Shown piece after piece: positions 1-12,500 of a stretch of DNA of 64,000 bases (the first letter of the stretch is position 1; every line of letters begins with the position of its first letter). Both the position numbers and the translations under genes were made by a program. The DNA lies in contig BRXU01000038.1 in assembly GCA_030267565.1 (NCBI GenBank), positions 62,001-126,000 of the forward strand, in the 5' to 3' direction. This stretch comes from Pleodorina starrii (Eukaryota; Chlorophyta; Chlorophyceae; Chlamydomonadales; Volvocaceae). The notes beneath the pieces are model-generated. The model did no database searches. It was not told where the DNA came from and saw only the letters and a program-made list of their open reading frames with translations.

Positions 1-45
1 CTGCCGCTGCCGCTGCCGTCTTCCTTTGAGGAGGACGATATCAAA

Positions 46-447
46 ATGGCGTCGCTATCCAGCCCAGCGGCGGCGGCGGCGGCAGCGGGCGGCGCGGCGG
101 CAAATGTGGCGACGGCGGCGACGGCGGCCGCGGCGTCACTCGGGCCAGCGGCGCCGGGGATGACGGCTGTGCAGCCGCCGTCGCCGTCGCCGCCGTCGTC
201 GACGTCACCGACTTCCTCCGCACCCCCCACGCGCCGTCGAAGCCTTCGGCCGCCGTCAGCCACCCGAACAGACACCTCCGCCGCCGCCGCAACCGTCGCC
301 GCGGCGGCCTGGCGCCCGGCGCCAGCGGCGGCGCGCGTGCTACGCCGTGGTGCCGCTGCCGCCGCCGCCGCCGCCACCTCCGTCACCTCTGCCGCCATCA
401 CCATGCAGTCGTCGTCGGCTCTCATCCGTCAGCGGCGCAAGCCCTGA
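46..447 (+). CDS. Uncertain Ala/Pro/Ser-rich reading frame (133 codons)
   Basis: An open frame starts at an ATG in good chlorophyte context (CAAAATGGC) and ends at a TGA. The product is almost entirely Ala-, Pro-, Ser- and Arg-rich low complexity with no recognisable domain. GC-rich repeats of this kind stay open by chance in several frames, and the opposite strand is open over much of the same stretch. It could be a small gene, an exon of a gene extending off the left edge, or untranslated sequence. No TGTAA signal lies close behind the stop. Confidence 0.2.
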   Translation: MASLSSPAAAAAAAGGAAANVATAATAAAASLGPAAPGMTAVQPPSPSPPSSTSPTSSAPPTRRRSLRPPSATRTDTSAAAATVAAAAWRPAPAAARVLRRGAAAAAAAATSVTSAAITMQSSSALIRQRRKP

Positions 448-507
448 GGCCCTGAGACCTCGATAGAAAGAGAGAAAGGAAGAGAGGGAGAGGGGCACAC
501 AGAAACA

Positions 508-557
508 GAGGTTGTAGGTTCTAGGTTCTACGTTCTAGGTTCTAGGTTCTAGGTTCT
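508..557. repeat. GGTTCTA heptamer tandem repeat
   Basis: About seven slightly degenerate copies of a 7-bp GGTTCTA unit lie in a row, upstream of the trinucleotide run at 612-674. Confidence 0.75.
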
Positions 558-611
558 ATGTAGTCTGATTATCCAGGCTAGGTAGGCGCTTCTTGGTATT
601 GTTGTTGTGGT

Positions 612-674
612 GTGGTGGTGGTGGTGGTGGTGGTGGTGGTGGTGGTGGTGGTGGTGGTGGTGGTGGTGGTGGTG
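612..674. repeat. (TGG)n microsatellite
   Basis: An uninterrupted TGG trinucleotide run of about 20 units. Frames crossing it translate as poly-Val, poly-Trp or poly-His and are not real genes. From 675 to the TATA box near 1365 no gene is recognised. Confidence 0.9.
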
Positions 675-1364
675 GGATCCGAAGTGCCTGTGTGCGCGTG
701 CGTGTCTGCCGTGTTGCCCGGGGCTCGACTGGCGCGGGGATCGCGGGGGAATGGTGCCGACGATGTCACTGATCAAGAGCGAGGTCGACGCGATAAGGAG
801 CTCTTATCGCTACGAGCGGGAAAGTGGAGACGCAGTGGAAACGCAGCTGCAAGCGCCACACACGAGCGGCATGGAGGTGCTTTCCGCTCGAGATTGCAGC
901 GTGGAATGCGTAATGGGCGATATGTAGAGGCTATAGCAGCGATGTGTAAGACAGCTAGCCGCGACCAGCTAAAGCGCTTCTCGGCCACACACGTCGTGCG
1001 TGCTGCGCCCCATTTCCGCGCCATCCAGCTTCGCGACTCACCACTCGGCGTCTCCACTCGGCAAGTGGACAACCAGTCAAGGTGCTACTTATGTTTCCAG
1101 GCGATGACTTCAGCCAAGTACCGGCAGCAAGCGAGCTGCCTCACGTTGTCCTCCGCCCATCAACCCAAAGCCGCAGCCTGGACACCGAGGTCAAGTAAAT
1201 AACATGTTTGAATGCGAGTGCTGCACGGCAGTCATAATTTGAGGACTGTTTAGTTAGCTGAATCGGAAGACGGAAAGAGTGGGAATGAGGGCCTTGCGCA
1301 CTTGGACAGTTCTGCCAAGCAGCCAGTTTACGGGCAAGATCACCTTCTCATACAAACCTTCTCA

Positions 1365-1372
1365 TATATAAA
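1365..1372 (+). promoter_or_regulatory. Possible TATA box of the CASTOR/POLLUX-like gene
   Basis: TATATAAA lies in a locally AT-rich stretch about 195 bp before the chosen ATG at 1566, a reasonable distance for a TATA element plus a 5' UTR. It is a sequence match only. Confidence 0.4.
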
Positions 1373-1565
1373 CCGAAATAACGGGAGTGGTGTAAACGTC
1401 AATTCTTGTCGGTATTACTTCTCGCGTTACCACTAACGGCAAAAGCACTCAAGGGTCGCGACGCTGCCGACTGATAAGAGCTCCACGCGTTCTAAGCAGC
1501 TCAGATGAACCTTACTTGCCACTCGATACGCTGTTTTTGCTGAGTGGAGCTTGGGCAGTCTAGGG

Positions 1566-4500
1566 ATGGAGCTGCCCTCTGCGCGAATCGTCACGCGACG
1601 GCCTGTCCCCCGGCCGGTTGGGGGCTGCGCCTTCAACGACCCCTCTCGACTCGTGCCGGGCGGCAAGCTAGTCGCGAGCATCGCGGCCGCGGCAACAAAT
1701 GCCCGCAGCAGCAGCAGCAGCAGCGGCAGCAGCAGCGACATCGGCAGGTCGTCGTCCACGAAGCGCGCCGACAAGGACGCATCGCCCCGGCGAAAATCTC
1801 GCAGCAGCACGCGTTTCGAAAAGCCTTCCGTCATAGAGCTTCCGGAAGTGCTCTATCGCTTCACGGATGCTAGCGGCAACGATGCCGATGTAATCGAGGC
1901 CGGCGGAGCCACCAGTAGAATCAGTCTGGTGATGCTGCCTCCAATCAACCCCCTGGCATCATTCGAGGACCGGGACATCGACCCAACCACGTCGGAACCC
2001 TTCGTACCGATAAGCCTCCTGGCGCCGCTGCCTGCACCCATCGCCGCGGCTGTCGTACGCGCGTCGCTCGACGGCGACGGCAACGGCGGGAGCGCGCGGG
2101 GCGCTGGCTCCACATCTTCTCTGGCGAGCATGTCCGGCAGTTATGCCAACGGTAACGGTAACAGCATGATCATCACGACCGGCGGTAGCGGCGGCGGCGC
2201 CGCTGCCGTGTTTACGTACGTCACTCGCGTCCACGACCCCGTCACTGGCGCCGTCATCCCTGACCCCGTCGCCGCCGCCGCGGCGTCGGGGTCGGCGGCG
2301 TCGGCGCTCGGGGCCGCGCTTCCCAGCGGCAGTGACGGCGGCGGCGGCGGCGGCTCCGCCGCTGACATTCCCGCAACCAGCCGTACACTGACGATCATGC
2401 GCCAGGGTCCGAAACCTGCCGAACAGGCCCTGTCTTGGTTGCTGCAGTGGCGGCCCTCTAACTTCCTGGGCTGGCTGGCGGCGGCGGCTGCGGCGGCGGC
2501 GCATTATCAACGCCGCCGCCGCCGCCGCCGAAGCAGCGACGCCGCGGCAGCGGCGGCGCTGTCGCCGTCGCGGCCAGGTGAGCACGACGGCGCGGCCGTG
2601 ACGGCCGCCGCCGCCGCTGCCGTCGACGTTGCCGCCGAGCCGACCGGCAGTCTCTCTGATGCAACCGTCCCTGACGTCAGCACCGACGCCGACGTCACGG
2701 AAAGTACGGAAAGTACGGATGCCGAGGAGAGCTACGACGCTGATGGCGATGTTTTGTGGGAACCGGCGTTGCTCGGCGCGTTGACGCTGGCGGCGGCCGC
2801 CGTCGCCATCGGCGTGCTCGTCGCCGTCGCGTCGGCGGCGTCCTCCGCCGCCGCGGCGGCGGCCGCGGCGGCGGCGGCGCTAGCGGCGCCGCCGGCACCG
2901 GCGCCCGTCAACTGGGTGCAGCTGAACCCGGTGCCGGGCATGGTGGCGCCGGAGGCGGTGGCTGCCGTACAGTGGCACTGGCTGACGTGGAATGAACTTT
3001 GCAATTGGATTCTGGAGCCGTTGTCGCGCGCGTTCCAGGTAAGGGGGCATGATCCACATGTCGTACACTGCTGCATTGCTGCGCGACGGCCATAAAACCC
3101 TAAAACCAACCTCCCCCCAGAGGCCCCGCGCGCAAGGACAAGCGTGCTGGACGGGCCTCATGCCTCATGCCGCCCTGGCCCACGCCAAACTGCCGAGACG
3201 CGACCTTTCGATGCTTTGCGATGCTTTGGGGTCTGCTGTAAAACAGTCCGTCAAGTCGCTGTGCCCTAAGCTCGTCCATCATTTTGTACTGCAGAAATGG
3301 TCGTACGCAGCGCTTCCCGTCAAGATTGCGTTCGTGCTGATCAGCAGCCTGCCGCTGGTGGTCGTGTTCGGCGCGCTGTACTACTTTGCGGTGCGTGCTT
3401 GCAGGGGGCGGGGGGCGGGGCGGGGCGGTACTCGATAGGGGCTGGACCCTCCATCAGCCATCATGACCCATGGGTCGGTAGGGGCTGGACCCTCATTCAG
3501 CCATCATGACCCATGGGTCGGGGTAGGGGCTGGATCCTCCATCAGCCATCATGACCCATGGGTCGGGGTAGGGGCTGGACCCTCCATCAGCCATCATGAC
3601 CCATGGGTCGGGGTAGGGGCTGGACCCTCCATCAGCCATCATGACCCATGGGTCGCGGTAGGGGCTGGACCCTCCATCAGCCATCATGACCCATGGGTCG
3701 GTAGGGGCTGGACCCTCCATCAGCCATCATGACCCATGGGTCGGTAGGGGCTGGACCCTCCATCAGCCATCATGACCCATGGGTCGGGGTAGGGGCTGGA
3801 CCCTCCATCAGCCATCATGACCCAGGGGTCGGTAGGGGCTGGACCCTCCATCAGCCATCATGAACCAGGGGTCGGTAGGGGCTGGACCCTCCATCAGCCA
3901 TCATGACCTATGGGTCGGTAGGGGTCAGCCAGCATGACCCATGGGTAGGTGGGGTCGGTAGGGAGCTAGGGACCGTTGGGTTTACCGTTGGGCTGACGCC
4001 GCTCTTGCTATGACCCTAAGACCGCTGGCTCATACATCCAGGCACCTGGACATCCGGACACGAGGCTTCAAGCGGTTCGGCCGGTAGGGTAGGGTGCTGC
4101 TCTTACTGCTGCTTTTATTGCTGGCTGCCGCTCTGACTGGCCGACTGGCTGGCTGGCTGGTTGTCTGGCTGGGCTGTTGCCGCCATTTCGCAGGTGGGCG
4201 GCCGACCCGCGGGTCAGTCGTTTGTGGAGGCGCTGATCAAGATCCACTGCATCCTCAACCGCATGCCCGGGACCAACATGGTAAGTCGGCCGTACAGCAC
4301 GAGGTGGCTGCCGTACCTGTGAGAGCGGGCTGTCGTACTTGGGTGCGGAATGCGACGATGGAGGGCTTGCATCCCCCACCGCCACCCGCCCATCTCCACC
4401 CGTCACCCGTCACCTCCCACCACTCCCCATCACCCCCCACCACTCCCCGTCACCCCCCACCACCCACCATCACCCAATTCGCCGCCAGGTTCGCGAGGAC

Positions 4501-6889
4501 AACGCGGTTAGCTTCCTGGTGGTCAACGCCGCCTTCTTCACCGGTCTCTTCACATTCGCCATCTTTCTGGGGATCGTGTCGGACGAGGTCAAGACAACAT
4601 TCAGGCGCGTTCCGCGGTCGCGGCTGCTTTGGGAATGGGGGTACGAGCTTACGGCTACTGGGGGCTGATGCCGTACACCAGCGGTTCAGGTGCACCGCGC
4701 CCTTAAACGGCTCACCTCAGCGGCATAGCTCATCTAAGAGGCATACCTCATCAAAACTGCAGATCGAAGTAAGGCCGAATCGTTTCGTTTTCAGTGAAGT
4801 GATGAACCCAAATGACCGCAGAGCGCTGTGCACCGCACCGCTCTGTTGGGCTCCCCCACCTGATGCCGTACTAATGCCGTACCGTTGCCGTCTCGTGACC
4901 GCCGGGATATCCATTCAACGCCGTGATACCAATACAGGTCGATCAAGACGGGCGCCTATCCCGTACGAGTACGGGACCACGTGCTCGTTCTCAATTGGTC
5001 CCATCATACCATCCCGCTGCTACGGCAGTACGACCTGGCGCGGCAGTACGCGGGCAATGACACCTTCTTCCGCCGACCCGTGGTTCTGCTGTCGGTGGGT
5101 CGGCGGTTGGTTCGTTGGTTGGTCGGTGGGTTGGTGGTTGGCCGGTGGGTCGTGGTACGGGTGCCACGAAGACGTCGAGGTCCCGGGAGGGGCCCGCGCT
5201 AAAGAAGGCGGCGCCTCCGCCCTCCGTAAGTGGCGAAGTGACGGAGGGGGGGCAGTGGCAGCGTGGCGGAATGGCGGAATGGCGTGGGGCGGCGCGGGGC
5301 CAGCGGGAAACGAAATGGGTGAGTGGCGGCGGCGGCGGCGGCGGAGGGCGGTGCTCGTCCACCGGCCGCTTGGTTAGCACGGTAGTCATCGCATTGGCGC
5401 ATCCGCACGCCATGTCACCTGTCAGCTGCTTGCCGCCAACTGCTGAACGACCAACCAACCAACTAACTTCTAAACGGCAACCAACTTTCAAACTGCAACT
5501 GAAAATCACGCACCCCACCAGGACAATCCGAAGCAGGACATGGACAATGAGATTGCGGAGCGGCTCAATTCGAACAGTCTGGAGGTGATCACTCGGTCCG
5601 GCAGCCCCGCCATGGTGAGAGGGTGTCGTACTGTAGGAATATAATACGTACAACAATCCGTACAGCTTCCGACACGATTACAAAAGCGACGTTCACAGGC
5701 GGCGTTGCAGCTCTATCGTCGTTGCAGGCAGGCTGAAACATGCGCTGCACACCCGTAACACCCGCCGCCGTTCTAAACGGCCCTGCTGCCCCCGCTGCCG
5801 TACCATTGTACATCGTACGGCACAGCTCCGTGACCTGTCCACGGTGGCGGCGGCGTCGGCCCACACCATCATCGTACTGCACCCCGGCGGCGCCGCCAGC
5901 CATGCGTCGGCGGAGGCGGCCAAGGCCAGTACGGCAATGGCGCTGGCGGCGCTGACGGCGTCGGAGGCGGCGGCGGCGAACGAGGCGATGGCGGCGGCGG
6001 CGTCCCGGGCTGGCGGCGGCGGCGGTGAGTCTGGGCGGCGGGGCGGAGCGGGGCGTGCGTGCGTGTGTATGTGCGTGTGTGTATGTGTGTATGCACGGTG
6101 GGGCAGGTCACAATCATCCTCCTCCTCCGCCACCCACCCACACACAGGTGTGGGCCTCGCTGCTCGAGCCCGCGCGCTTTCCTCGTCGGGCGCGGCGCCA
6201 GGCGAGCTGCCGACGACCCACATGACCCACGGGTCGGTGGGACACTACGGCGGCGGCGGCGGCCACCACGGGGGCGGCCACCACGGCGGCCGGCGGCTTC
6301 CGCGCGTGTTGTTCCAGATGCCCGATGAGGTGCTGGTGGCTCGGGACCCGGTCAGCTCGTTCACCAGGTCCTCTCCCGCCAACATCAGCGGCAACATGCA
6401 GGTCTGAGGGGGGTAGGGGAAGGGAGGGGGAGGGTGGGGAAGAGGTGCACGGTGTGGTGTATGTCGTAGATGTAAGAGTGAATGGATGAGTGAATGAATG
6501 AATGAATGATTGTGGGACTTCGCTGCCATTCATACTTGCGGGCGCCTCTTGTATGTGTATGAAGGCACAACACCCACCCACGTGCCTGTGTCGGGTGTGT
6601 GGTGTGTGTGGGTGGGGGGGTGTCTGCCTGGCTGACTGTATCAGTCTATATGTCTGTCTGTCTTCACTGACTGACTGATTGACTCACTGACTGACCGACT
6701 GACTGACTGACTGTCGTACCATGTCGTACCATATTGTGGCGGGCGCCCCCAACCAGGCGCTCTCAATCACCGACGCGTCAGTGATCGACAGGTTCACCTG
6801 CCAGGCTGCCGTACAGCCCGGCATGCTGCGCATCTGGGCGAGCGTGTTGCAGCACGGGCCGCACAGCGTCAAGGTACGGCATCATGTAC

Positions 6890-6928
<39 letters not shown>

Positions 6929-9535
6929 CGCCGAGAGAGGCTGCCAAAGGAAAAAAAACTAGGAGCTAGGAGCTGGGATGTAAATGGCGGGTAGGGTTGG
7001 CAGCACGTCGCGACAGGATCTCAACATTGGATGTCTTTGAGATGGGTGAGGCTGCGGGACTGGGGGCCCTGCCGACCTGCCGATTCGAACGCTGTAGTCC
7101 GAAGAAATATTTTTTTACGTCGTACATCCTGTCGTACATCTGCCGTACATCTGTGTAGGCGCTTATGGTCCCAGTGCCGCCGCAGCTCCTGGGCTCCACC
7201 GTTAGCCAAGCTCGTTGCCAGTACTCGGATGCCGTACTCATCGGCGTCATGCGCGCCAACGGTAACAACGGTGCTAACGGCTCCAACGGTTCCAACTGCA
7301 GCAGCTCCGGCGGCCTGACCGCCGGCGGCGGCGGCGCCGCCGCCGCTGCTGGCGGGTACACCCTCCACATGGACCTACGGGAGTTGGACAGTTTGGAGTT
7401 GGCAGTTGAAGATCAGTTGGTTATGTTCACGCCGGCGCGTGTGGTGGGTTTGCCACAGGCGAATCCGGCGACGGCAGGGCTTTTCCCGCCGGCGGCGGCG
7501 GCGGCAGCTGAACGGCTCAAGCGCCATGGCGGTTACAATGCAACACCCAAGCGAGTCATCATGGCGGGCTATTGCTGGCAGGACGTGCCGGTGAGTGATT
7601 TTGGGGGGGTTTAAGAATTTCGGGGGGTTAAGGGAGCGGAGGGGAGAGTAATGCCTGCTTGTCATGCACACGCACCCACCCAACCATCCAAGCACCCAAC
7701 TAACCACCCAACCAACCACCTAACCGCCTACCCGTCCACCCGCCTACTTCACCAACTAATTAACCAATCAACCACCCAACCAACCAACCAACCTCCCACC
7801 TTCCCACTCAGCCGCCCACCCACCTACCGAACCACCCACCCACCTACCCACCCCCCCCGCCCACCCGCTCAACCACCCAACCACCCACCAACCCACGCAA
7901 CCAACCAACCACCCACAGGACGTCGCCGCCGCCTTCTCCGACTCAGCCCCCGACGGCAGCCAGGTCACCTTCATCCTCTCCCGTCTGCCCAACTCGGAGG
8001 AGGGGGACCCGGAGCTGCCCGGAGGCTTCGGCTCGTGTCGCATCCGATACGTGGACGCCAAGGGCAGCATGCTGACACTGAAGGCCCTGCACGTGAGTGT
8101 GTGTGTGTAGGGTTTTAGGGTTTTAGGGTGCTGAACGTGAGATGGGGGTTTGGGAATATGGGGAGGGGAGGGTGAGAGGGGGAGGGCGGGGATCAGGTCA
8201 GGAGCAGGCTGAGACGGGGGCAAGAAGATACCGGGTCTAGGGTTTTAGGGTTGTTTTAGGGACACGGGAAAAGTAAGATGCTGTTGCTGCTGCGGTTTTC
8301 CGTACTGGCGGTTGGCTTGCGGCTTCGGAGCAGCTCTGCACTCATTGGAGAGGCCGCAGCGCACACCAAGGAACAACCAACACGTGCCCTCCTCCAACTG
8401 CTAACTGCCAACTTCCAACCGCCGCAGGAGGCGGGAATCAAGACCGCCGATGCGGTGGTGCTCCGGCCGCCCATCCAGGTACAGCACGGCGCGTGGCGCT
8501 TGGGGTAGTTGGTGATCAGTTGGCCGTTGGCGTGTGTGTATGATGGCGGTTGTGGCGGTTATTAATCATGGCGGAACTAGGAAGCGTGTAGCCGCATACC
8601 CACACATACCCGGGCTGTCGAGTAGTGCATGCACGACCCCCCGAGCTGTCGTACTTGCCATGCGTGTCGTACACTTGCAGGACATGGAGCGCTGGTGTGC
8701 CAAGAAACCCGTCACGGCGCGGGTCCGGGAGGCGGATGCGATGGTCATGGCCGGGCTGATTCAGGCAAGTGTCGTACCGTGTCGTACCGTACCGTACCTT
8801 GGGGGATTAAAAGCTACCAGTTGACAACAACAACAACCGGTCGGGTTTTGCAACTGTGCTGGGTCGCTCGGTTTGTGGCGGTGCTACGGTTGTGTCGGCG
8901 CCGGGCGCTATGAAGGCCTGCTCCTTCGTGTTTAGTCAAAACCTGTAAGAGCACGTTTCGCGAACCAGCGCTCCGTCCCATCCAATCCCATATACCATAT
9001 CCCATCCAATCCATTCCCAAGTCTCCATCCGAGGCCTTTACACTCTCGCCTGTACGTGTGCCGTACCGTATCGTACTGTGTGCGTACGGCATACGACGAC
9101 AAAACAACAGGTGCAGGACGCGGTCATCGCGTCGGGCCGTACGGATCCGCCTCACGTGGTCGCTCGGCTGAACCGCTACGGGTCAACGGAAACGGCCCTG
9201 CGGTGAGATTTGGAGCGAGCGGTTGGGGTGGTTGGGCTGGGCTGCTTGGAGATATGTTTGTCTCAACAACATGTAAATGTACTTCAAAACCAAATCAAAA
9301 GAAATTCCAGCTACAGTGGACTCCTTATGAACCCTCTCCCGACCTCCCCCTCTCTCTTCGCCATCCTGCCTACAGGTACTTCGAGATGCTCTCCTCACCA
9401 CCACCGTCACTACCACCACCACCACCACCGCCGGCCCCGCCACAGCAGCCGCACGCCGCGAAGCAGCAGCAGCAGCAGTCATCGCAACAGCAGCAACCGC
9501 AGCCGTCCTCACAGCCACAGTCATCACAGCAACAA

Positions 9536-9573
<38 letters not shown>

Positions 9574-12500
9574 GCAAGCGTCGAAGGAGGCGCCCTCCCC
9601 GCCCGCGTCCTCGTCCTCGCATTCACAATCACAGCAGCAGCTCAAGGATTCCCAGGCGCAGGCGCAGATGCAGACGGAGAGCGCCCCCACCCACAACCAC
9701 GGCCAAAACCACAACCACCTGTACGGCAGTTGGTTGGCGGGTTGGTGGCCGCACTCCCAGACGGAGCAGCACCCGCCGCCGCCGCCGCCGCCGTCGCCGT
9801 CGTCGTCGCAGCAGCAGCAGTCGCGCCCGGGTGCGCCGCCCAAAACACAGTCGCAGACCGCCGCCACCACCAACAACACAAACACAAACGCCACCGATAG
9901 GTCCCTTTTCCCTCCGCAGCAGCAGCCACAGCAGCCACAGCAGCCAGGGTCGGCCCACCACCCCCACGAACCCCAACACCCCCACCACCACTGGTGGCAG
10001 GCTTGGCGGGGCTTGCTGCCCACCCCAAAGCGCAGCGCCGCCGCCACTGCCGCCGCCGTCGCGACGGCAGGGGCGGCGGCGACGCCCTCGCCAGCAGTGA
10101 CTGTGTCAAGTAAGCAGTTCGGTTCGGGGGCTGTCGAGGACTCGCTTACCACCGACCACCACCACCGTCACCACACTTCAGATCGACATCGTAGCCAAGA
10201 GGAAAATCGCGGTGGCTGGCGCCTGCCGCAACGGCTGCAGTCGCCACGACCCGCGGGTCAGTCGACGGCGTCGACGTGGGCCGTGCCAGCGGCAGGTGCG
10301 GCGGCGCCGCAGCTTCACTCCGCAGCGCCGTGGGGGCCGCCGGTGGCGCTTCCGCCAACGGCAGGCGCGCCGGCGGCGGCGGCGGCGGCGGCGCCGCCGC
10401 CGCCGCAATCCAAGCAGCCGGCGCAGCAGCCGGCGCCAACTCAGCGGGTGGCAGTTTCGGAGCCGCACCCAGCGCAGTACGACCAACGGAATCTTGGTTG
10501 GCGCCTGCCCCATGGGCTGGAGGCCTCGCGACCCGCGGGTCACTCGACGGCGCCGGCGTCGCCGGCGTCAGCATCCTGGGCGGCGGCGGCGGCGCCGGCG
10601 CCGGCGACGCCGCAGGCGCCAAAGGACTCTGCGCAGTCACAGACGAAGGAACCGCAAAAGGAGAAGGAGCAGCAGGCGCAACTGCAACAGCAGAAGGAGA
10701 AGCAGCAGCAGCAGCAGCAGCAGCAGCAGATGCAACAGGCGGGGGCGGCGGCAGGCGCTGTCGTCTCCACCAGTTCCGTTGGGGATGGCAACGGCAGCGG
10801 CAAGGCATGCACGTCCAGCAGCGGCAACGGCAGCGGCAGCGGAGGCTCGAGCGTCAGCCAGGGCGCCGGTTCCGCTGCTGTGACGGCAGCGGCGGCGGCG
10901 GCGCCGCCGCCTCCTCATGCCACTCCCAACCAGGAGCACAGCCAGGGGCACAGCCTGGGCCATGGGTTAGGGCTGTCGGTGCACTTGCCCGTGCTGCATT
11001 TGCCCGGCACTGGCGGCGGCGGCGGCGGTCATACGCCGGCTTCCGCGTCGAGTACGGCACCAGCGCCAGCGGCGGCGGCGGCGGCGGCTTCTGGCGGCGC
11101 GGCAAGTGGCGGCGCCGCTGGTGCCGCCAGCGCAGCGGCGACTTCACTGCCGACGGAGGCGCCGGCGGCGCACGCCGGCGGCGGGGCGGGTACAGCGGCG
11201 GCGGCGCCGCCGCCGTCAGCGGGCGCCGCGGCGTCGCTGCCAGGGGCCGGCAGTGCAGCGCCGTCGCCGCCGGCGGTGTTGGGATTCGCTGGCGGCATTA
11301 GTCCGACCCATGGGTCATCTCAGTCTCAATTGCCGCCGTCGCAGCAGCAGCAGCAGCCCCACTCGCCGGCGGCGGACGGGAATCTGGCGGCAATGCAGGC
11401 GGTCATGATGGGAACTTCTCAGCCCGCGCTGCCCATTGGGTGAGATGGGTAATCAACCGATCGGGTGCGATGTAAGAATAGGACAAAGGACCAAAAACGA
11501 ACCGCAGGGAATCAACCGCAACGGGAAAAGACGAAATACGAACCTTGACAAGGAAGATAATGAGACCGCAGCGAAAAAAAACTGAAATTGTAATACAACC
11601 GAATTAACCAACCGGGCGGGATGGGGGGAAAACTGCCTCATTGAGATTTTGCGTCATCGTGCAGACCGTTAAGAGGTGCGTCTCCAGATGAGTTGTCAGC
11701 TTCCGGGTTCCTACACCAGGAGACGAGTGCAGGCTGTGCCTTCCCCCCTGCCCTGCCCTGCCTTGCATACCGGTGGTTCGGGTACCGTACTGGATCCGTG
11801 CGATTGATACACGACACCTGCTGGGTTCCGGGTCCGTTCGCTAACGACGTCTCCGTCCCTCCGCTGCGGTACTGTATCTTCTTTCCATCTCCCCCAACTC
11901 CGGCCGACAGGACGGAAGGAAGCGCGGGCGCACCGTCGCCGCTGCCGCCGCAGGGCTCAGTCCCGGCGGCGCCCGGCGGCGCCGCGGCCGGGATTGTCTC
12001 TCCAGGCGCGATGGCGCCGGCGACGGCGGCGGCGGGGACAGCGGCGATGGGGACGGGGCATGATGAGGGCGCTGGCGGCGGCGGCACCGGCGGCGGCGGC
12101 GGCCCTCAGAGCACCAGTACGGCTGCAGGGGCACATTATCAAGGTGGCAACGGTGCCGCTAGCGCCAGCGGCGGCGGCACCAGCGGCAGCGGCGGCGCCA
12201 GTAATGGCCCTGTCGCTGGTGGCAGCAGCGGCGGCGGCGGCGGTGGCTCCGGCGCTGGCGGCAGCAATGGCACCAACAGTAGCAGCGGAGGCAGCAGTAG
12301 CGGCAGCATCAGCAGCAGCAGCGGCGGTGGCGGCGCCGCTGCCGCCACTGGTACTACAGCGTCTGTGTACGACAAGCGGCCCATCATCCGAAACCCGGAG
12401 ATCTTCCTGGCGGATGACCTCATCGGCGCGCTGCTTACTCAGGTATGTACGGCGCCCGGCATAAGCCGTACATGTTTACGGCTGGACATGTGAAATACGG

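Noticed and set aside
607..1202. Overlapping open frames beginning in poly-Val, poly-Trp or poly-His
   Set aside because: They are translations of the (TGG)n microsatellite and its flank; three frames and both strands are open at once.
9370..10152. Long minus-strand Cys/Gly-rich and Val-rich frames opposite exon 15
   Set aside because: They are the complements of CAG and CAC codons in the plus-strand exon, which joins conserved exons in phase.
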